64,000 nucleotides of DNA from Pedobacter nyackensis (GTDB lineage Bacteria; Bacteroidota; Bacteroidia; Sphingobacteriales; Sphingobacteriaceae): positions 1-64,000 of the forward strand of contig NZ_FWYB01000009.1 of assembly GCF_900176505.1 (NCBI RefSeq), written 5' to 3'. The notes under the pieces are model-generated. The model made no database searches and was not told the DNA's origin. It saw nothing but the letters and a program-made list of their open reading frames with translations. The position numbers and the translations under genes were made by a program. The number at the start of each line of letters is the position of its first letter. Within the stretch, counting starts at the first letter, position 1. Positions 42,862-53,300 of the stretch are shown here, piece by piece.

Positions 42862-45789
42862 TTAAGATGATACCAATGCACTGAATAATATTTCGACTGG
42901 ATGCAGGGCTTTTCTTGCTGTCCCATCTTTGATCTGATGCCGACAACTAGTTCCTGTAGCTGCTATAGTTATTTCCTCAGTTTGTTTTCTGACATCGGGG
43001 AACAACACAAGTTCAGCAATCTGCATGGATAGATCATAATGTTCTTTTTCATATCCGAATGAGCCTGCCATACCGCAACAACCCGAAGGAATGGTTTGTA
43101 CGGTATAATTTTCAGGAAAGGAGAGTATTTGTTCCGTAGCGCCCAGGGCGTTAAAAGCCTTTTGCTGACAATGGCCGTGTAGTTTAATAGACTTGGATGC
43201 AGTAGTAAATTGCGACTTTAAAATATTTCCTTTCCGGATCTCTTTTGCTAAAAATTCGTCAATCAGAAATACATTTGCTGAGAGCTTTTGTGCAGCTTCC
43301 AGCTGTTCATTATTCACCAGATCAGGATATTCGTCTCTGAAAGTCAGAATTGTGGAAGGCTCAATGCCCACAAGTGGTGTTTCATCTGTTATCAGGTTAC
43401 TTAAGCACCATACATTGTGCTGTGCAATTTTCTTCGCTTTTCGTAATAGTCCCTTAGAAATGGATGCTCTACCACTTTCCAGATGCGTTGGTATGATCAC
43501 TTCGTAGCCTAGGGCTTCAAGTAGCAGGATAGCCTTGATACCAATCTCCGTATCCTGGTAATTGGTAAATTCATCGCAAAAAAGGTAAACCTTTCTGCTG
43601 GTATCTTTTGGGTGTTTAGGGTCGCGCTGATGTTTCTTAAACCAGTTTTTTAAGGTCACATGATACATTTCCGGCATGCTGCGCTGTGGAGCAAATCCTG
43701 CCAGTTTTTTTACCATACCACTTAAAAAAGGACTGGTCATAGTCCAGTTGTACAAGGAAGGAATTACCGATCCTAAAGCAGCAATCCTGCTAAAATTAGC
43801 AATTAGTCGTGACCTGAACGGGATGCCGTTTGCATCCTGGTAATGCTGTAGAAATTCGGCCTTCAATTTTGCCATGTCTACATTGGAAGGGCATTCTGAT
43901 TTACATCCCTTACAGCTCAGGCAAAGGTCAAGTACTTCTTTAATCTCTGTATGATCAAACTTATTGATCTGGTTGGAATGTGTCAAAAAGGTTCTCAGAA
44001 TATTTGCCCTTGCCCTTGTCGTATCTTTTTCATCGTGTGTAGCCATGTAGGAAGGGCACATTGTTCCCCCGGCTAGATGTGATTTTCTGCAATCACCCGA
44101 TCCGTTGCATTGTTCCACATGCTGCAACATGTTTTGTCCGGCATAACGGAACACGGTTTTAAATGTAAAATCCTTTTGTCCGGGCGTATACCTGAGCATG
44201 GTGTCCATTGGAGGTGTATCGATGATCTTACCGGGATTAAAGATTTGTTTCGGATCCCAGGTATGCTTGACCTCTTTGAGTAAAGCATAATTTTTTGATC
44301 CGATCATTTGTTCAATAAACTCCCCCCTTAACCGGCCATCTCCATGCTCGCCACTTAACGAACCTTTATATTTTTTTACCAAAGCAGCTATTTCCTCGGC
44401 AATTGTCCGAAACATTTTATTGCCTGCTTCTGATTTGAGGTTGAGGATAGGACGTAAATGCAATTCACCCGACCCCGCATGTGCGTAATGCACCGAGTAC
44501 AAGCCATGCTTGCTAAGTATTTCATTAAAATCGCGGATGTAAGCCGGAAGATCCTGTACATCTACGGCAGTATCTTCAATTACCGGTACAGCTTTTTCAT
44601 CACCCGGTAAATTACTTAATAAGCCCAGCCCTGCCTTTCGGAGCGACCATATCTTTTTTGTGTCGCTCCCAAATAGCAAGGGGAAATGGTAACCTAAACC
44701 TAGTTCACGTAACTCAGCTTCAACTTTTTTTGCTATTTCTTTCACCTCATCCTGAGAATCCCTGGCATATTCAATTACTAGTAAAGCTTGTGGATCTCCC
44801 TGAACAAAGAAGTTGTTTTCCCGCTGTTCGATGTTGTCTCTGGTACATTCCAAAATATAATGGTCAATCAGTTCGACAGCATTCGGTTTGTATTTTAAGG
44901 CAACTAAATTTGCCTTTAAAGCTTCTTCCAAAGTATTGAAATGCACGCAAAGTAAACCTGAATGCTCGGGTGGGAGCGGTTCCAGATTCAGTTTGATCTC
45001 TGTAATGAAGGCCAATGTGCCTTCTGATCCGGCAATTAGCTTACAAAAATTAAAATCCTCTCCACCGGCTGTAAAAGGAGCGCTGTCGAGCAAAATATCT
45101 ATTGCATATCCTGTATTACGTCTTTCTACGCTTGGTTTTGGAAATTCCTTCCTGATCTCCTGCTGATTTTTATAATCCCCCAGTATTGCTCTGATGGATC
45201 GGTATAGAGATGCTTCTAGTGTTTTTCCTTCGCCTTTAGCAATGAAATCATCAAAGTTAAGGGGCTTAAATGTTGCTTCAGAGCCATCGCTCAGTATAGC
45301 GGTTATTTCAAGGGTATGTTCTCTCGTGCTTTTGTAAACGATGGAATTGGAACCACAGGAATTGTTACCAACCATGCCACCAATCATGGCACGGTTGGCT
45401 GTTGACGTTTCAGGACCAAAAAACAATCCAGCGCTTTTCAGGTAGCTGTTTAATTCATCCCTTACTACGCCCGGCTGTACCTTTACCCACCGTTCTGTGG
45501 TATTGAGTTCCAGAATCTTGTTAAAGTGTCTGGATACGTCTACTACGATACCACTACCTACTACCTGGCCTGCCAGGGATGTCCCCGCAGTACGGGGGAT
45601 CAATGAAGTACCTTCGCGATCAGCAAAATTGATCAGATGCTTAAGGTCGGCTACCGAAAACGGTATGGCTACCGCAAGCGGCATCTCCGAATAGGCAGAT
45701 GCGTCAGTGGCATACAATACCCTGGTTGTTTCATCTGTATAAAATTCGCCATCCATCGATCTGGCCAGTAGCTCAAGCTTTTCTTTCAT
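42862..45789 (-). CDS. FAD/Fe-S D-2-hydroxyglutarate dehydrogenase (YdiJ-like)
   Basis: This 975-residue flavoprotein has an N-terminal FAD-binding domain (SLIPRTAGTSLAGQVVGSG; GGMVGNNSCGSNSI), a FAD-oxidase C domain (YAHAGSGELHLRPIL; SGEHGDGRLRGEF), two Cys-rich iron-sulfur segments (NGSGDCRKSHLAGGTMCPSY and CLSCKGCKSECPSNV) and a C-terminal CCG-type domain (HGHCQQKAF; SGCCGMAGSFGYE). Size and layout match YdiJ, a D-2-hydroxyglutarate dehydrogenase, rather than a short glycolate oxidase. As the last gene of the lysine operon it would oxidise D-2-hydroxyglutarate made by the HglS-type enzyme to 2-oxoglutarate. Confidence 0.9.
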   Translation of the reverse strand: MKEKLELLARSMDGEFYTDETTRVLYATDASAYSEMPLAVAIPFSVADLKHLINFADREGTSLIPRTAGTSLAGQVVGSGIVVDVSRHFNKILELNTTERWVKVQPGVVRDELNSYLKSAGLFFGPETSTANRAMIGGMVGNNSCGSNSIVYKSTREHTLEITAILSDGSEATFKPLNFDDFIAKGEGKTLEASLYRSIRAILGDYKNQQEIRKEFPKPSVERRNTGYAIDILLDSAPFTAGGEDFNFCKLIAGSEGTLAFITEIKLNLEPLPPEHSGLLCVHFNTLEEALKANLVALKYKPNAVELIDHYILECTRDNIEQRENNFFVQGDPQALLVIEYARDSQDEVKEIAKKVEAELRELGLGYHFPLLFGSDTKKIWSLRKAGLGLLSNLPGDEKAVPVIEDTAVDVQDLPAYIRDFNEILSKHGLYSVHYAHAGSGELHLRPILNLKSEAGNKMFRTIAEEIAALVKKYKGSLSGEHGDGRLRGEFIEQMIGSKNYALLKEVKHTWDPKQIFNPGKIIDTPPMDTMLRYTPGQKDFTFKTVFRYAGQNMLQHVEQCNGSGDCRKSHLAGGTMCPSYMATHDEKDTTRARANILRTFLTHSNQINKFDHTEIKEVLDLCLSCKGCKSECPSNVDMAKLKAEFLQHYQDANGIPFRSRLIANFSRIAALGSVIPSLYNWTMTSPFLSGMVKKLAGFAPQRSMPEMYHVTLKNWFKKHQRDPKHPKDTSRKVYLFCDEFTNYQDTEIGIKAILLLEALGYEVIIPTHLESGRASISKGLLRKAKKIAQHNVWCLSNLITDETPLVGIEPSTILTFRDEYPDLVNNEQLEAAQKLSANVFLIDEFLAKEIRKGNILKSQFTTASKSIKLHGHCQQKAFNALGATEQILSFPENYTVQTIPSGCCGMAGSFGYEKEHYDLSMQIAELVLFPDVRKQTEEITIAATGTSCRHQIKDGTARKALHPVEILFSALVSS

Positions 45790-45820
45790 CGGTTAATTTA
45801 GGTAACAAGGTAAGGATTAC

Positions 45821-47350
45821 TTACAAATCAAACTTTATTCCTTGTGCCAATGGTAAGGTATTGGAATAGTTTATGGTATTGGTTTGTCTGCGCATATAAA
45901 CTTTCCAGGCATCCGATCCACTTTCTCTTCCACCACCTGTCTCTTTTTCACCGCCAAAGGCTCCACCTATTTCGGCACCGGAAGTACCAATATTCACATT
46001 GGCAATCCCACAGTCTGAACCATTTGCTGATAAGAATTGTTCGGCTTCACGCAGGTTTAAGGTCATAATAGCCGAAGATAATCCTTGCGGTACACTATTC
46101 TGCATATTTATTGCCTCATCAATGTCACTATATTTCATCACATACAGTATGGGTGCAAAGGTTTCTTCCTGTACAATTTCGTAGTGATTTTCTACTTCTG
46201 CAATACAAGGTTTTACATAGCAACCAGATTCAAAACCTACACCGCTAAGTACACCACCTTCAACCAGGAAGCGTCCGGATTGTTGCTTAACCTTTTCAAT
46301 ACAATTCAGATAGGTATGTACCGCATCTTTATCAATCAGTGGTCCTACGTGGTTATTTTCATCTAGTGGATTTCCGATTTTAAGCTGACCATAGGCTTTT
46401 ACCAGTCTTGCGGTAAAGTCGTCATATACGTTTTCGTGGATGATTAGTCTGCGTGTAGAAGTGCAACGTTGTCCGGCTGTTCCTACTGCACCGAATAAAG
46501 CGCCAATTACCGACATTTCCAGATCTGCATCTTTGGATATAATGATGGCATTGTTACCGCCAAGTTCCAGAATAGTCCTGCCGAATCTACCGGCCACAGC
46601 TGCAGAAACCAACCTGCCCACCCTTGTTGAACCGGTGAAAGAGATAAGTGGAATACGCTTGTCCTGATTCATCAGGTTACCACAAGGATTTCCGGTTATA
46701 AGGCTGCTGATTCCCTCAGGCAGATCATTTGCCTTCAAAACTTTTGAAATGATATGCTGACAGGCAACCGCACATAAAGGTGTTTTTGAAGAAGGCTTCC
46801 ATACACATACATTACCGCATACCCAGGCTAAAGCCGTATTCCATGCCCAAACTGCTACCGGGAAATTAAAGGCTGAAATGATACTTACGATACCTATTGG
46901 GTGCCATTGCTCATACATGCGGTGGCTTGGTCTTTCAGAATGCATGGTTAGGCCATATAGCTGACGGGACAAACCTACAGCGAAATCGCAAATGTCTATC
47001 ATCTCCTGTACCTCGCCTAATCCTTCCTGCAGACTTTTGCCCATTTCATAGGATACTAAAGCGCCCAGGTCGGCCTTATGCTGGCGTAACGCATCTCCGA
47101 ACTGACGTACCATGTCGCCACGTTTTGGTGCAGGCACAGTCCTCCACTGTAAATAAGCCTGTTGTGCTTGTTGCATTACCGCTTCATACGCATTTTCATC
47201 TGTAGTTTGGACTGTTCCTATCACCTCACCGTTTACAGGAGAATAGGAGGTAATGGTCGCGCCTTTTGCAGGTAGCCATTTTGTACCCGTTGAGGTGCCT
47301 GAATTGGTTGATTCAATGCCAAGCCTGGTTAATATATCTTTAAGATTCAT
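45821..47350 (-). CDS. amaB: ALDH7-family aldehyde dehydrogenase (2-aminoadipate-6-semialdehyde dehydrogenase)
   Basis: This 509-residue NAD-dependent enzyme resembles ALDH7A1/antiquitin. Diagnostic segments are RMYEQWHPIGIVSIISAFNFPVAVWAWN, VWKPSSKTPLC, SFTGSTRVGR, the Glu in ILELGGNN, catalytic Cys in GTAGQRCTS, and GAFGGEKETGGGRESGSDAWK near the end. The reaction converts 2-aminoadipate 6-semialdehyde to 2-aminoadipate in lysine breakdown. Neighbouring genes encode the steps before and after it. The symbol follows the Pseudomonas enzyme and is an assignment by family plus context. Confidence 0.9.
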   Translation of the reverse strand: MNLKDILTRLGIESTNSGTSTGTKWLPAKGATITSYSPVNGEVIGTVQTTDENAYEAVMQQAQQAYLQWRTVPAPKRGDMVRQFGDALRQHKADLGALVSYEMGKSLQEGLGEVQEMIDICDFAVGLSRQLYGLTMHSERPSHRMYEQWHPIGIVSIISAFNFPVAVWAWNTALAWVCGNVCVWKPSSKTPLCAVACQHIISKVLKANDLPEGISSLITGNPCGNLMNQDKRIPLISFTGSTRVGRLVSAAVAGRFGRTILELGGNNAIIISKDADLEMSVIGALFGAVGTAGQRCTSTRRLIIHENVYDDFTARLVKAYGQLKIGNPLDENNHVGPLIDKDAVHTYLNCIEKVKQQSGRFLVEGGVLSGVGFESGCYVKPCIAEVENHYEIVQEETFAPILYVMKYSDIDEAINMQNSVPQGLSSAIMTLNLREAEQFLSANGSDCGIANVNIGTSGAEIGGAFGGEKETGGGRESGSDAWKVYMRRQTNTINYSNTLPLAQGIKFDL

Positions 47351-47365
47351 ATAGCTCTAAATTTG

Positions 47366-48271
47366 TTAGTCTTTTGTTTGTTTGATGTATGTGCTTTCAA
47401 ATATTTTATCTGCATTGTTGGTTTCAAAGCCTTCGCGCCTGTGTTCCTTTTTAATCTCTGCAGGGGGCAAATGCTTAAACTCAGGAAGAACCAGACGTTC
47501 AGAAAACTCCACATAACTACCTGCAATAGGCATGGTTTCAGCTTCTATAAAGATAGCTTCTTTCATTTCTGCAACCGTACTGCTTTGGCGTAGTAAACCA
47601 TCCGGACTAACTTTAATTATTCCGCCCGAACTGTTCAGTTTCAATTCAAGTGATTCCACAAAGCAGTTAAAATCTTCAAGCGTATTATAGCCCGTTTTCA
47701 GATCATGCACGCTTATGGTATAATGATTCAGGTAATAGCGGTTGTAAATCACCCAGGCCGCATATTCACTTTCTTCCAATAAATTTCGGTAATCTTCTAT
47801 AGCCGGTAATGGCCATAAGGGCTGATGAAAAAACTCACCTATCTGAAGGCCATTATCAAGGTCCAGTGCATCTACAGGATCCTGATTAATATTGTTAGTA
47901 TATCTGTGAATTATTTCCTGAGCTTTTTCCGACAGGTCATCTACAATCAGCTCACTCATAAATATCCTGGGATACTCGGGCGATGGAGGTGCATACCAGT
48001 AAGCATTTAGTTTTTTTGCCTCAAAATGGTAGTAATCCATCTTTTTGTAACCCTGGTGCAGAAAGATCTTTTCGAAAGAGGCAATTCCCAAATGCGGAAC
48101 GCCTAATGTCCTGAAGGCTATATGGTCGTTCACAATATCCTGCTGTCCGTCAATTACGCCGGATGAAATTAGTGCCGAGGTGATCATTCTTACGGCAGGA
48201 ACCTGTTGCGCATATCGCTCAAAGAGCATGTTGAGAAAGATGTCGAGGGGCTTTTCTTTATCGAAGTTCAT
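47366..48271 (-). CDS. hglS: DUF1338/HglS-type 2-oxoadipate dioxygenase/decarboxylase
   Basis: This 301-residue protein belongs to DUF1338, whose characterised members convert 2-oxoadipate to D-2-hydroxyglutarate using Fe(II) and O2. By analogy with the Pseudomonas enzyme, the ligands are His50 (NDHIAFRTLG), His183 (LNHYTISVHDL) and Glu255 (YVEFSERL), with substrate Arg54 four residues after the first His. It begins 7 bp after the preceding gene and is followed by the ALDH7 gene 15 bp later. The D-2-hydroxyglutarate dehydrogenase in the same operon supports the assignment. Confidence 0.9.
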   Translation of the reverse strand: MNFDKEKPLDIFLNMLFERYAQQVPAVRMITSALISSGVIDGQQDIVNDHIAFRTLGVPHLGIASFEKIFLHQGYKKMDYYHFEAKKLNAYWYAPPSPEYPRIFMSELIVDDLSEKAQEIIHRYTNNINQDPVDALDLDNGLQIGEFFHQPLWPLPAIEDYRNLLEESEYAAWVIYNRYYLNHYTISVHDLKTGYNTLEDFNCFVESLELKLNSSGGIIKVSPDGLLRQSSTVAEMKEAIFIEAETMPIAGSYVEFSERLVLPEFKHLPPAEIKKEHRREGFETNNADKIFESTYIKQTKD

Positions 48272-48278
48272 ATTTTTA

Positions 48279-49340
48279 TTATTTAAACAGACTGCCTGTC
48301 TTTGTATTTAGCAGGGCCTCAAGCGAAATTTCTTCCTGCTTAATAAAGCCTTTTGAAGGAAGTGATCCGTTAGCAACCATTTCAATTACCGCTACCAGAC
48401 TTGCTGCTGTAGTCCATGAGATTGCCCTCCAGCTCTGGCCATCAATATCAATTGGTTTACACGATTTGTAAAACTCGTTGCGTTTTAATTCTCCGTCTTT
48501 CCAGCCTTCTGAAACCGCATAGATTAACACCACATCCTCTTCTACCACGGGTTTAGCATTCTTAAGTATGTTTTCGAGTTGTGTTTTATCATTTTTCATA
48601 TGCAGCTCATGAATCAGGAAATTCATCAGGTAGCAATGTCCCGGATAACGGATCGTTTTATAATCCAGTTTATCAACTTTACCATCATAGGTTTCACACA
48701 TAGTGCCCAGTCCGCCGGATGTATAAAAAGCTTCATATGCAGCACCTTCTATATTGATGGTTTCCTTGCCTTGTAAAGAGATAACTTGTTTACGCTTGCC
48801 ATCGTGTATAGCTTCAGCGTCGTTGATGTATTCGTTCACTACTCCTGTGGCCGACCAGGTAAAGGAATAACCCATTTCACCATTAGGGTATTTTGGTAGT
48901 GCACCTACTCTCATTTCTATAGATCGGATCTTTTCGAACTCTTTACTTAGGTGTGCCCCAATTATCCCAATAATTCCGGGTGCGAGTCCGCATTGTGGCG
49001 CCATTACGGATGTAGCAGTTTCACTCAAGCCCCTGATGTAGGTTGTTGTATCTACATCCTCTGTTAAGTCGAAATAATGACATCCTTGCTGTTGTGCGAT
49101 AAGGGCGATGGTTTTATTTAAAAAATAGGGTAGGGCCGATACTACCGCGTCGTGCTCGGAAATCAGTTTAGTCATCAATTCAACATCGGCCACATCACCG
49201 GTAATAACTTTAAAAGGAAGCGTATATGGATAATGCGGTTTCGTTTTATCCATCCCCGTAACTTCGAACTGTTTGCTGAGCAGTACTCCAACAAGGGTGC
49301 CAACCTTACCTAGTCCGAGTGTTAATACTTTTTTAATCAT
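48279..49340 (-). CDS. Saccharopine dehydrogenase-family protein (saccharopine or lysine 6-dehydrogenase)
   Basis: This 353-residue enzyme has an N-terminal Rossmann fold (VLTLGLGKVGTLVG) and the saccharopine-dehydrogenase catalytic region with PQCGLAPGIIGIIGAHL, MRVGALPKYPNGEMGYSFTWSATGVVNEYI, GGLGTMCETYDG and KTIRYPGHCYLM. Such proteins either split saccharopine to glutamate and 2-aminoadipate semialdehyde or oxidise lysine directly at C6. No lysine-ketoglutarate reductase gene is present in the window, which leaves both options open. It is first in the operon. ATG 49340 was chosen over an upstream ATG at 49370, which would extend into the promoter region. Confidence 0.87.
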   Translation of the reverse strand: MIKKVLTLGLGKVGTLVGVLLSKQFEVTGMDKTKPHYPYTLPFKVITGDVADVELMTKLISEHDAVVSALPYFLNKTIALIAQQQGCHYFDLTEDVDTTTYIRGLSETATSVMAPQCGLAPGIIGIIGAHLSKEFEKIRSIEMRVGALPKYPNGEMGYSFTWSATGVVNEYINDAEAIHDGKRKQVISLQGKETINIEGAAYEAFYTSGGLGTMCETYDGKVDKLDYKTIRYPGHCYLMNFLIHELHMKNDKTQLENILKNAKPVVEEDVVLIYAVSEGWKDGELKRNEFYKSCKPIDIDGQSWRAISWTTAASLVAVIEMVANGSLPSKGFIKQEEISLEALLNTKTGSLFK

Positions 49341-49382
49341 GTTTATATTTGGTTTGTTGTATTTATTCAAATATCTCTATAT

Positions 49383-49423
49383 TTATCATTAGTGAACGAT
49401 ATATATTAATTAACTAATGATAA
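49383..49423. promoter_or_regulatory. Candidate LysR operator (perfect 10-bp inverted repeat)
   Basis: TTATCATTAG at 49383-49392 is repeated in inverted form as CTAATGATAA at 49414-49423, with a 21-bp spacer. The right arm covers the lysR start codon, and the left arm lies 43 bp upstream of the lysine operon start. The position suits control of both divergent genes by the LysR protein, including autorepression. Binding is inferred. Confidence 0.6.
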
Positions 49424-50313
49424 GTATTGCTAATCAAATAGAGTTGCGCCATCTCCATTATTTTAAGGTGCTGGCTACTGAACTTCACTATCGGAAAGCT
49501 TCCGAGTTATTGTTTATTTCGCAGTCGGCCTTAAGTCAACAAATTAAGCAATTGGAGCAGATTCTTAAAGTATCTTTGTTCGATAGAAGTAATAAAAAGG
49601 TGACCTTAACGGATGCCGGAATTATATTTTATCGGGATGTACAACAGGTGCTCAATAAAGTAGAAAGTGCAGTTGTCCATTTAAAGCTATATAAGGAAGG
49701 GAATACAGGGCAAATAGGTATTGGCTTCGTTGCTTCAGCAATGGAATCCGTATTGCCGGACTTGCTAAAAAGGTTTAATCACGATTGTCCGAACATCAAA
49801 TTTCAACTGGATGAATTGAGTAACAGTGAGCAGCTTGTGGCCCTACAAAATGAATCTTTAGATCTTGGATTTATGCGGAGCAACAATGTACCGGAGGGCT
49901 TTGCAAATAAAAAGGTTTTTACAGAAACTTTTTCCGTTGTACTTCCTGCGAAACATCCCATGGTTGCTGCAAAATTTAAACATATGGGGCAATTTAAAGA
50001 CGAATCTTTTATTCTGTTTCCAAATGAGCAAAGCCAATTGTATTATCAACAGATTATTAACCTTTGTGCTGATCAGGGTTTTGTTCCAAAAGTAGCACAT
50101 CGCTCTATCCACGCGCCCACAATTTTCCGGCTTGTAGAAAATGGAATGGGACTCAGCATTATACCAACCTCATTGGCTTCAACGGATAACCCAAATATTA
50201 AATTTATAGAGCTGAAAGGTATACCTCAGCAAACGGCTTTATATGCTGTCTGGAAAACTGATAGCACCAATCCTGCATTGCCTTATTTATTGGAAATGCT
50301 TCCAAAAGGATAA
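49417..50313 (+). CDS. LysR-family regulator divergent from the lysine operon
   Basis: This 298-residue regulator has an N-terminal winged helix-turn-helix (about 10-68; LRHLHYFKVLATELHYRKASELLFISQSALSQQIKQLEQ) and a substrate-binding domain with GQIGIGFVASAMESVLPDLL and ENGMGLSIIPTSLAS. It is transcribed away from the lysine-catabolic operon with only 76 bp between starts, a classical arrangement. The effector is likely a pathway intermediate such as lysine, aminoadipate or oxoadipate (inference). Confidence 0.92.
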   Translation: MISIANQIELRHLHYFKVLATELHYRKASELLFISQSALSQQIKQLEQILKVSLFDRSNKKVTLTDAGIIFYRDVQQVLNKVESAVVHLKLYKEGNTGQIGIGFVASAMESVLPDLLKRFNHDCPNIKFQLDELSNSEQLVALQNESLDLGFMRSNNVPEGFANKKVFTETFSVVLPAKHPMVAAKFKHMGQFKDESFILFPNEQSQLYYQQIINLCADQGFVPKVAHRSIHAPTIFRLVENGMGLSIIPTSLASTDNPNIKFIELKGIPQQTALYAVWKTDSTNPALPYLLEMLPKG

Positions 50314-50319
50314 AAAGAA

Positions 50320-50347
50320 CCCCCTGCATTTTTTCAATTGCAGGGGG
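50320..50347. terminator. Intrinsic terminator after lysR
   Basis: A 9-bp GC-rich stem (CCCCCTGCA at 50320-50328 paired with 50339-50347) encloses a T-rich 10-base loop. It lies between lysR and the convergent GH31 gene. The T-tail is weak. Confidence 0.65.
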
Positions 50348-50383
50348 GGATCGGAAAATCCTAAGGAGTATCAATAACCCTTA

Positions 50384-53300
50384 TTAAAATTTAACCGTAT
50401 TTAAATTCTTATCAACTAAAAGTCCATCAATTACCTTTACATTGATTTTCACTTTACGCTTTGCTTTCAGTTTCAATATAAACAGATCCAAATTGCCGGT
50501 TAAAGCTTCTTTATTACCTAAGTTTACAAAAGTTGCATACAGCGCTTTACTACCATTCGTGTGCAACCTGTCATAAGTCAGGTTCTCCATTTGCTTCATG
50601 TTCAGAGCCTGTACACCTACAAACTCGTAATCCTGAGGATGATAAGGTAATGCAAAACTTAAGGCGTTTACAGACTTAAGGTTTGTTCCTTTTACTTTAA
50701 TCTCTATGATTTCATCTTTATTATAGTTCTGTTTCGTTGTACTGATTTCAAGCTTCCCTGCAACTTTATCAAGTTTACTGTTATTTATCCCACCTTCAAG
50801 TTGTGTGGCTACAACTGAGATATCGTAGGCATCAATCAGGTTGTTTTTGTTGATGTCTCCATTGCTGATGTAACCTTCGAAATCGGCGTCTCCTTTTCTT
50901 AATCCTGTATAATTCGTATAAGAAGTCAAGTCGTTTTTGTCAATCAGACGGTCATTGTTAATATCTCCCGGGAAATAGCTTTCAGTGCCCGGCACTTTGA
51001 ATACGTACAACTCTCTACCTGATCCAAAGCCACCTATACCATCGGCAACAGCGATTTTAATATATCGGGCTGATGGATGGTTACTGAAATTAAATACTTT
51101 CACTTCATCATTGTTTGCCCATTCAAAATTGGCTGCTTCAGTCCAGGTTTCTTTGTTGTTGCTATAGAACACTTTACCTTTCAGTAATATTCCATTTCCT
51201 TTTCCTATACGTGGTAAGTAATGGAATTTATCCAGCTGATTGATTGATTTTAGGTCCATAACGATATCGAAAGGAACCGCTTTTGTGCCCCATTTCGTAT
51301 GCCACATGTTGCCTTCCTCATAATCAAATAATTTATTGATTCCTGATCCACCCTGATTTTCGGCTGTTGTTTCGGCAACGATTCCGGGAATGGCAAACTC
51401 CAATGGATTAGACTTCGTAGTTGCACTAAACGTTGTCCAGTCAGAATATCCGTCCTTATTTACCGCACGAAGTTTAAATGAATAAAGAGTTTCTGCCGTC
51501 AAGCCGTCAAATAACAATGTGGTGTCTTTGATGGTCGTATAGTGCATGCCATTGAAATCTATTTCATAGAAATCTGCATAATTAACTCTTTCCCATGTTG
51601 GTTTCAGTGTATACGCTTCGCTATTTTTTTCAGAAACACCTGCACGAGCGGGGGCTGTTAGTTTTCCGGAGGAGGTGCGTTGTTTGTCTACCGGGGCATA
51701 CTTGAATCCTTCAATCATAGCTGTTACCGGGTTTACGGTAATGTCTGTAGTGGCTATTTTTATCAGGAGCTGAGGATTTCTAGTTATCACAACTTTTTCA
51801 AACTCGCTACCTTTAGTAGCAAACTTATTGAAGTTAGGGGTAGCATCGTAGAAATACACATTTTCTTTACTTAAAAAGTCATTCATCGAATTTGCCTCAG
51901 CCAATTTGACTTTATTGCTCCCGATTTTTACAGTTACTTTTTTTGGTTTTTCTGTTACGTTTATTCTAAGCTCAGTAGCTTTTTCTTTTACAAAACCATT
52001 GAAATCACCTTGTGTAGGGTGGATGATAACTGTGACACGGTTCTTTTTGTCTACGTCCGACTCAACTAAGCTGGAAGCACCTTTACCTGATTTGTATTGT
52101 TCTGTAGTTCCATCGTCATCATATTCAGTAAATGAGCTTTTTCCTGAGGGATAGATTTCGTAGATACGAACTCCTTTATTGATCTCGGTTACATTGTTGT
52201 TCGGGTTAGTTAGCGGAATAATCGCTCCATGTTTAACAAATACCGGTAATTTCCAGATTGGCGAATCAAAACTGTTGAGGATACAATTTCCTGCATATTT
52301 TTCTCCTGAGAAATAATCAATCCAAATCCCTTCAGGCAGGTAGATTCCGTTGCGTATATCGTTGCCTTTATCATCCGATTTGGTTGCCTGATAGATTGGT
52401 GCTATTAAGAAATTAGGTCCAAATAAGAACTGATATTGCGTTGATGTTCCCTGGGTATACGTGTTCGGGTATTCCAGGAACATAGCTCTAATCATTGGTA
52501 AACCTGTCACAGCTTCTCTCGCAATACTGTAGGTATAAGGAGTAAGTTCTGATTTGAACTTTAAATAGTTGCGGTTGATTGAGGTAATTGGTTCACCTAA
52601 AGCCTGAGGATACTTTTCATTTGAGCCCCAGCCATCCATATTCAATTGCATGGGGGTAAAGGTTTTCCATTGAAAGTCTCTGGTATTGACTATTGTATTT
52701 TTACCTCCAAAAATGCCATCCACATCGGAAGTAATGTTAGGTTGTCCTGATAAGCCGGAACCTAAGTATGTAGGGATATGAAAACGGATATATTCCCAAA
52801 CTCCTCCAGTCTGGTCACCAGACCAGATACCCGCATACCGTTGCGTACCAGCCCAACCATCTAATGATATGATGAAAGGCCTGCTGTTATTGCCGTATTT
52901 AGACAGAATTTGAGCCACATCAGTAACCCCGTTAAGTCCGAATGAGTATCCGGCACCTACCCATGCCACATCGGTTTTCAATACACGAACACCGGCGTCT
53001 TTCACTTCTTTTATGATATCTCGTTGTAGCAAAGCACTAACTTCGGGTTTAGGATGAAGGTCGGACTGGGTCCACAATCCAATTTCGACCCCATTTTTAT
53101 GGGCATAATCTCCCAGGCTTTTTAGATTTTGAATATTTCCATCTAATGTCTCGGTTTGTCCATATCCGGCGCCATAGCCATCATTAGGAAGCAGCCATCC
53201 AAATGGCATATCGTTCTTTTTATATCGATCGATAACTGCGCGGGCTGAAAACTGATAATTGTTTTTTTCGCCGTTCAGGGATTCTTTTGTTCCGCCATTA

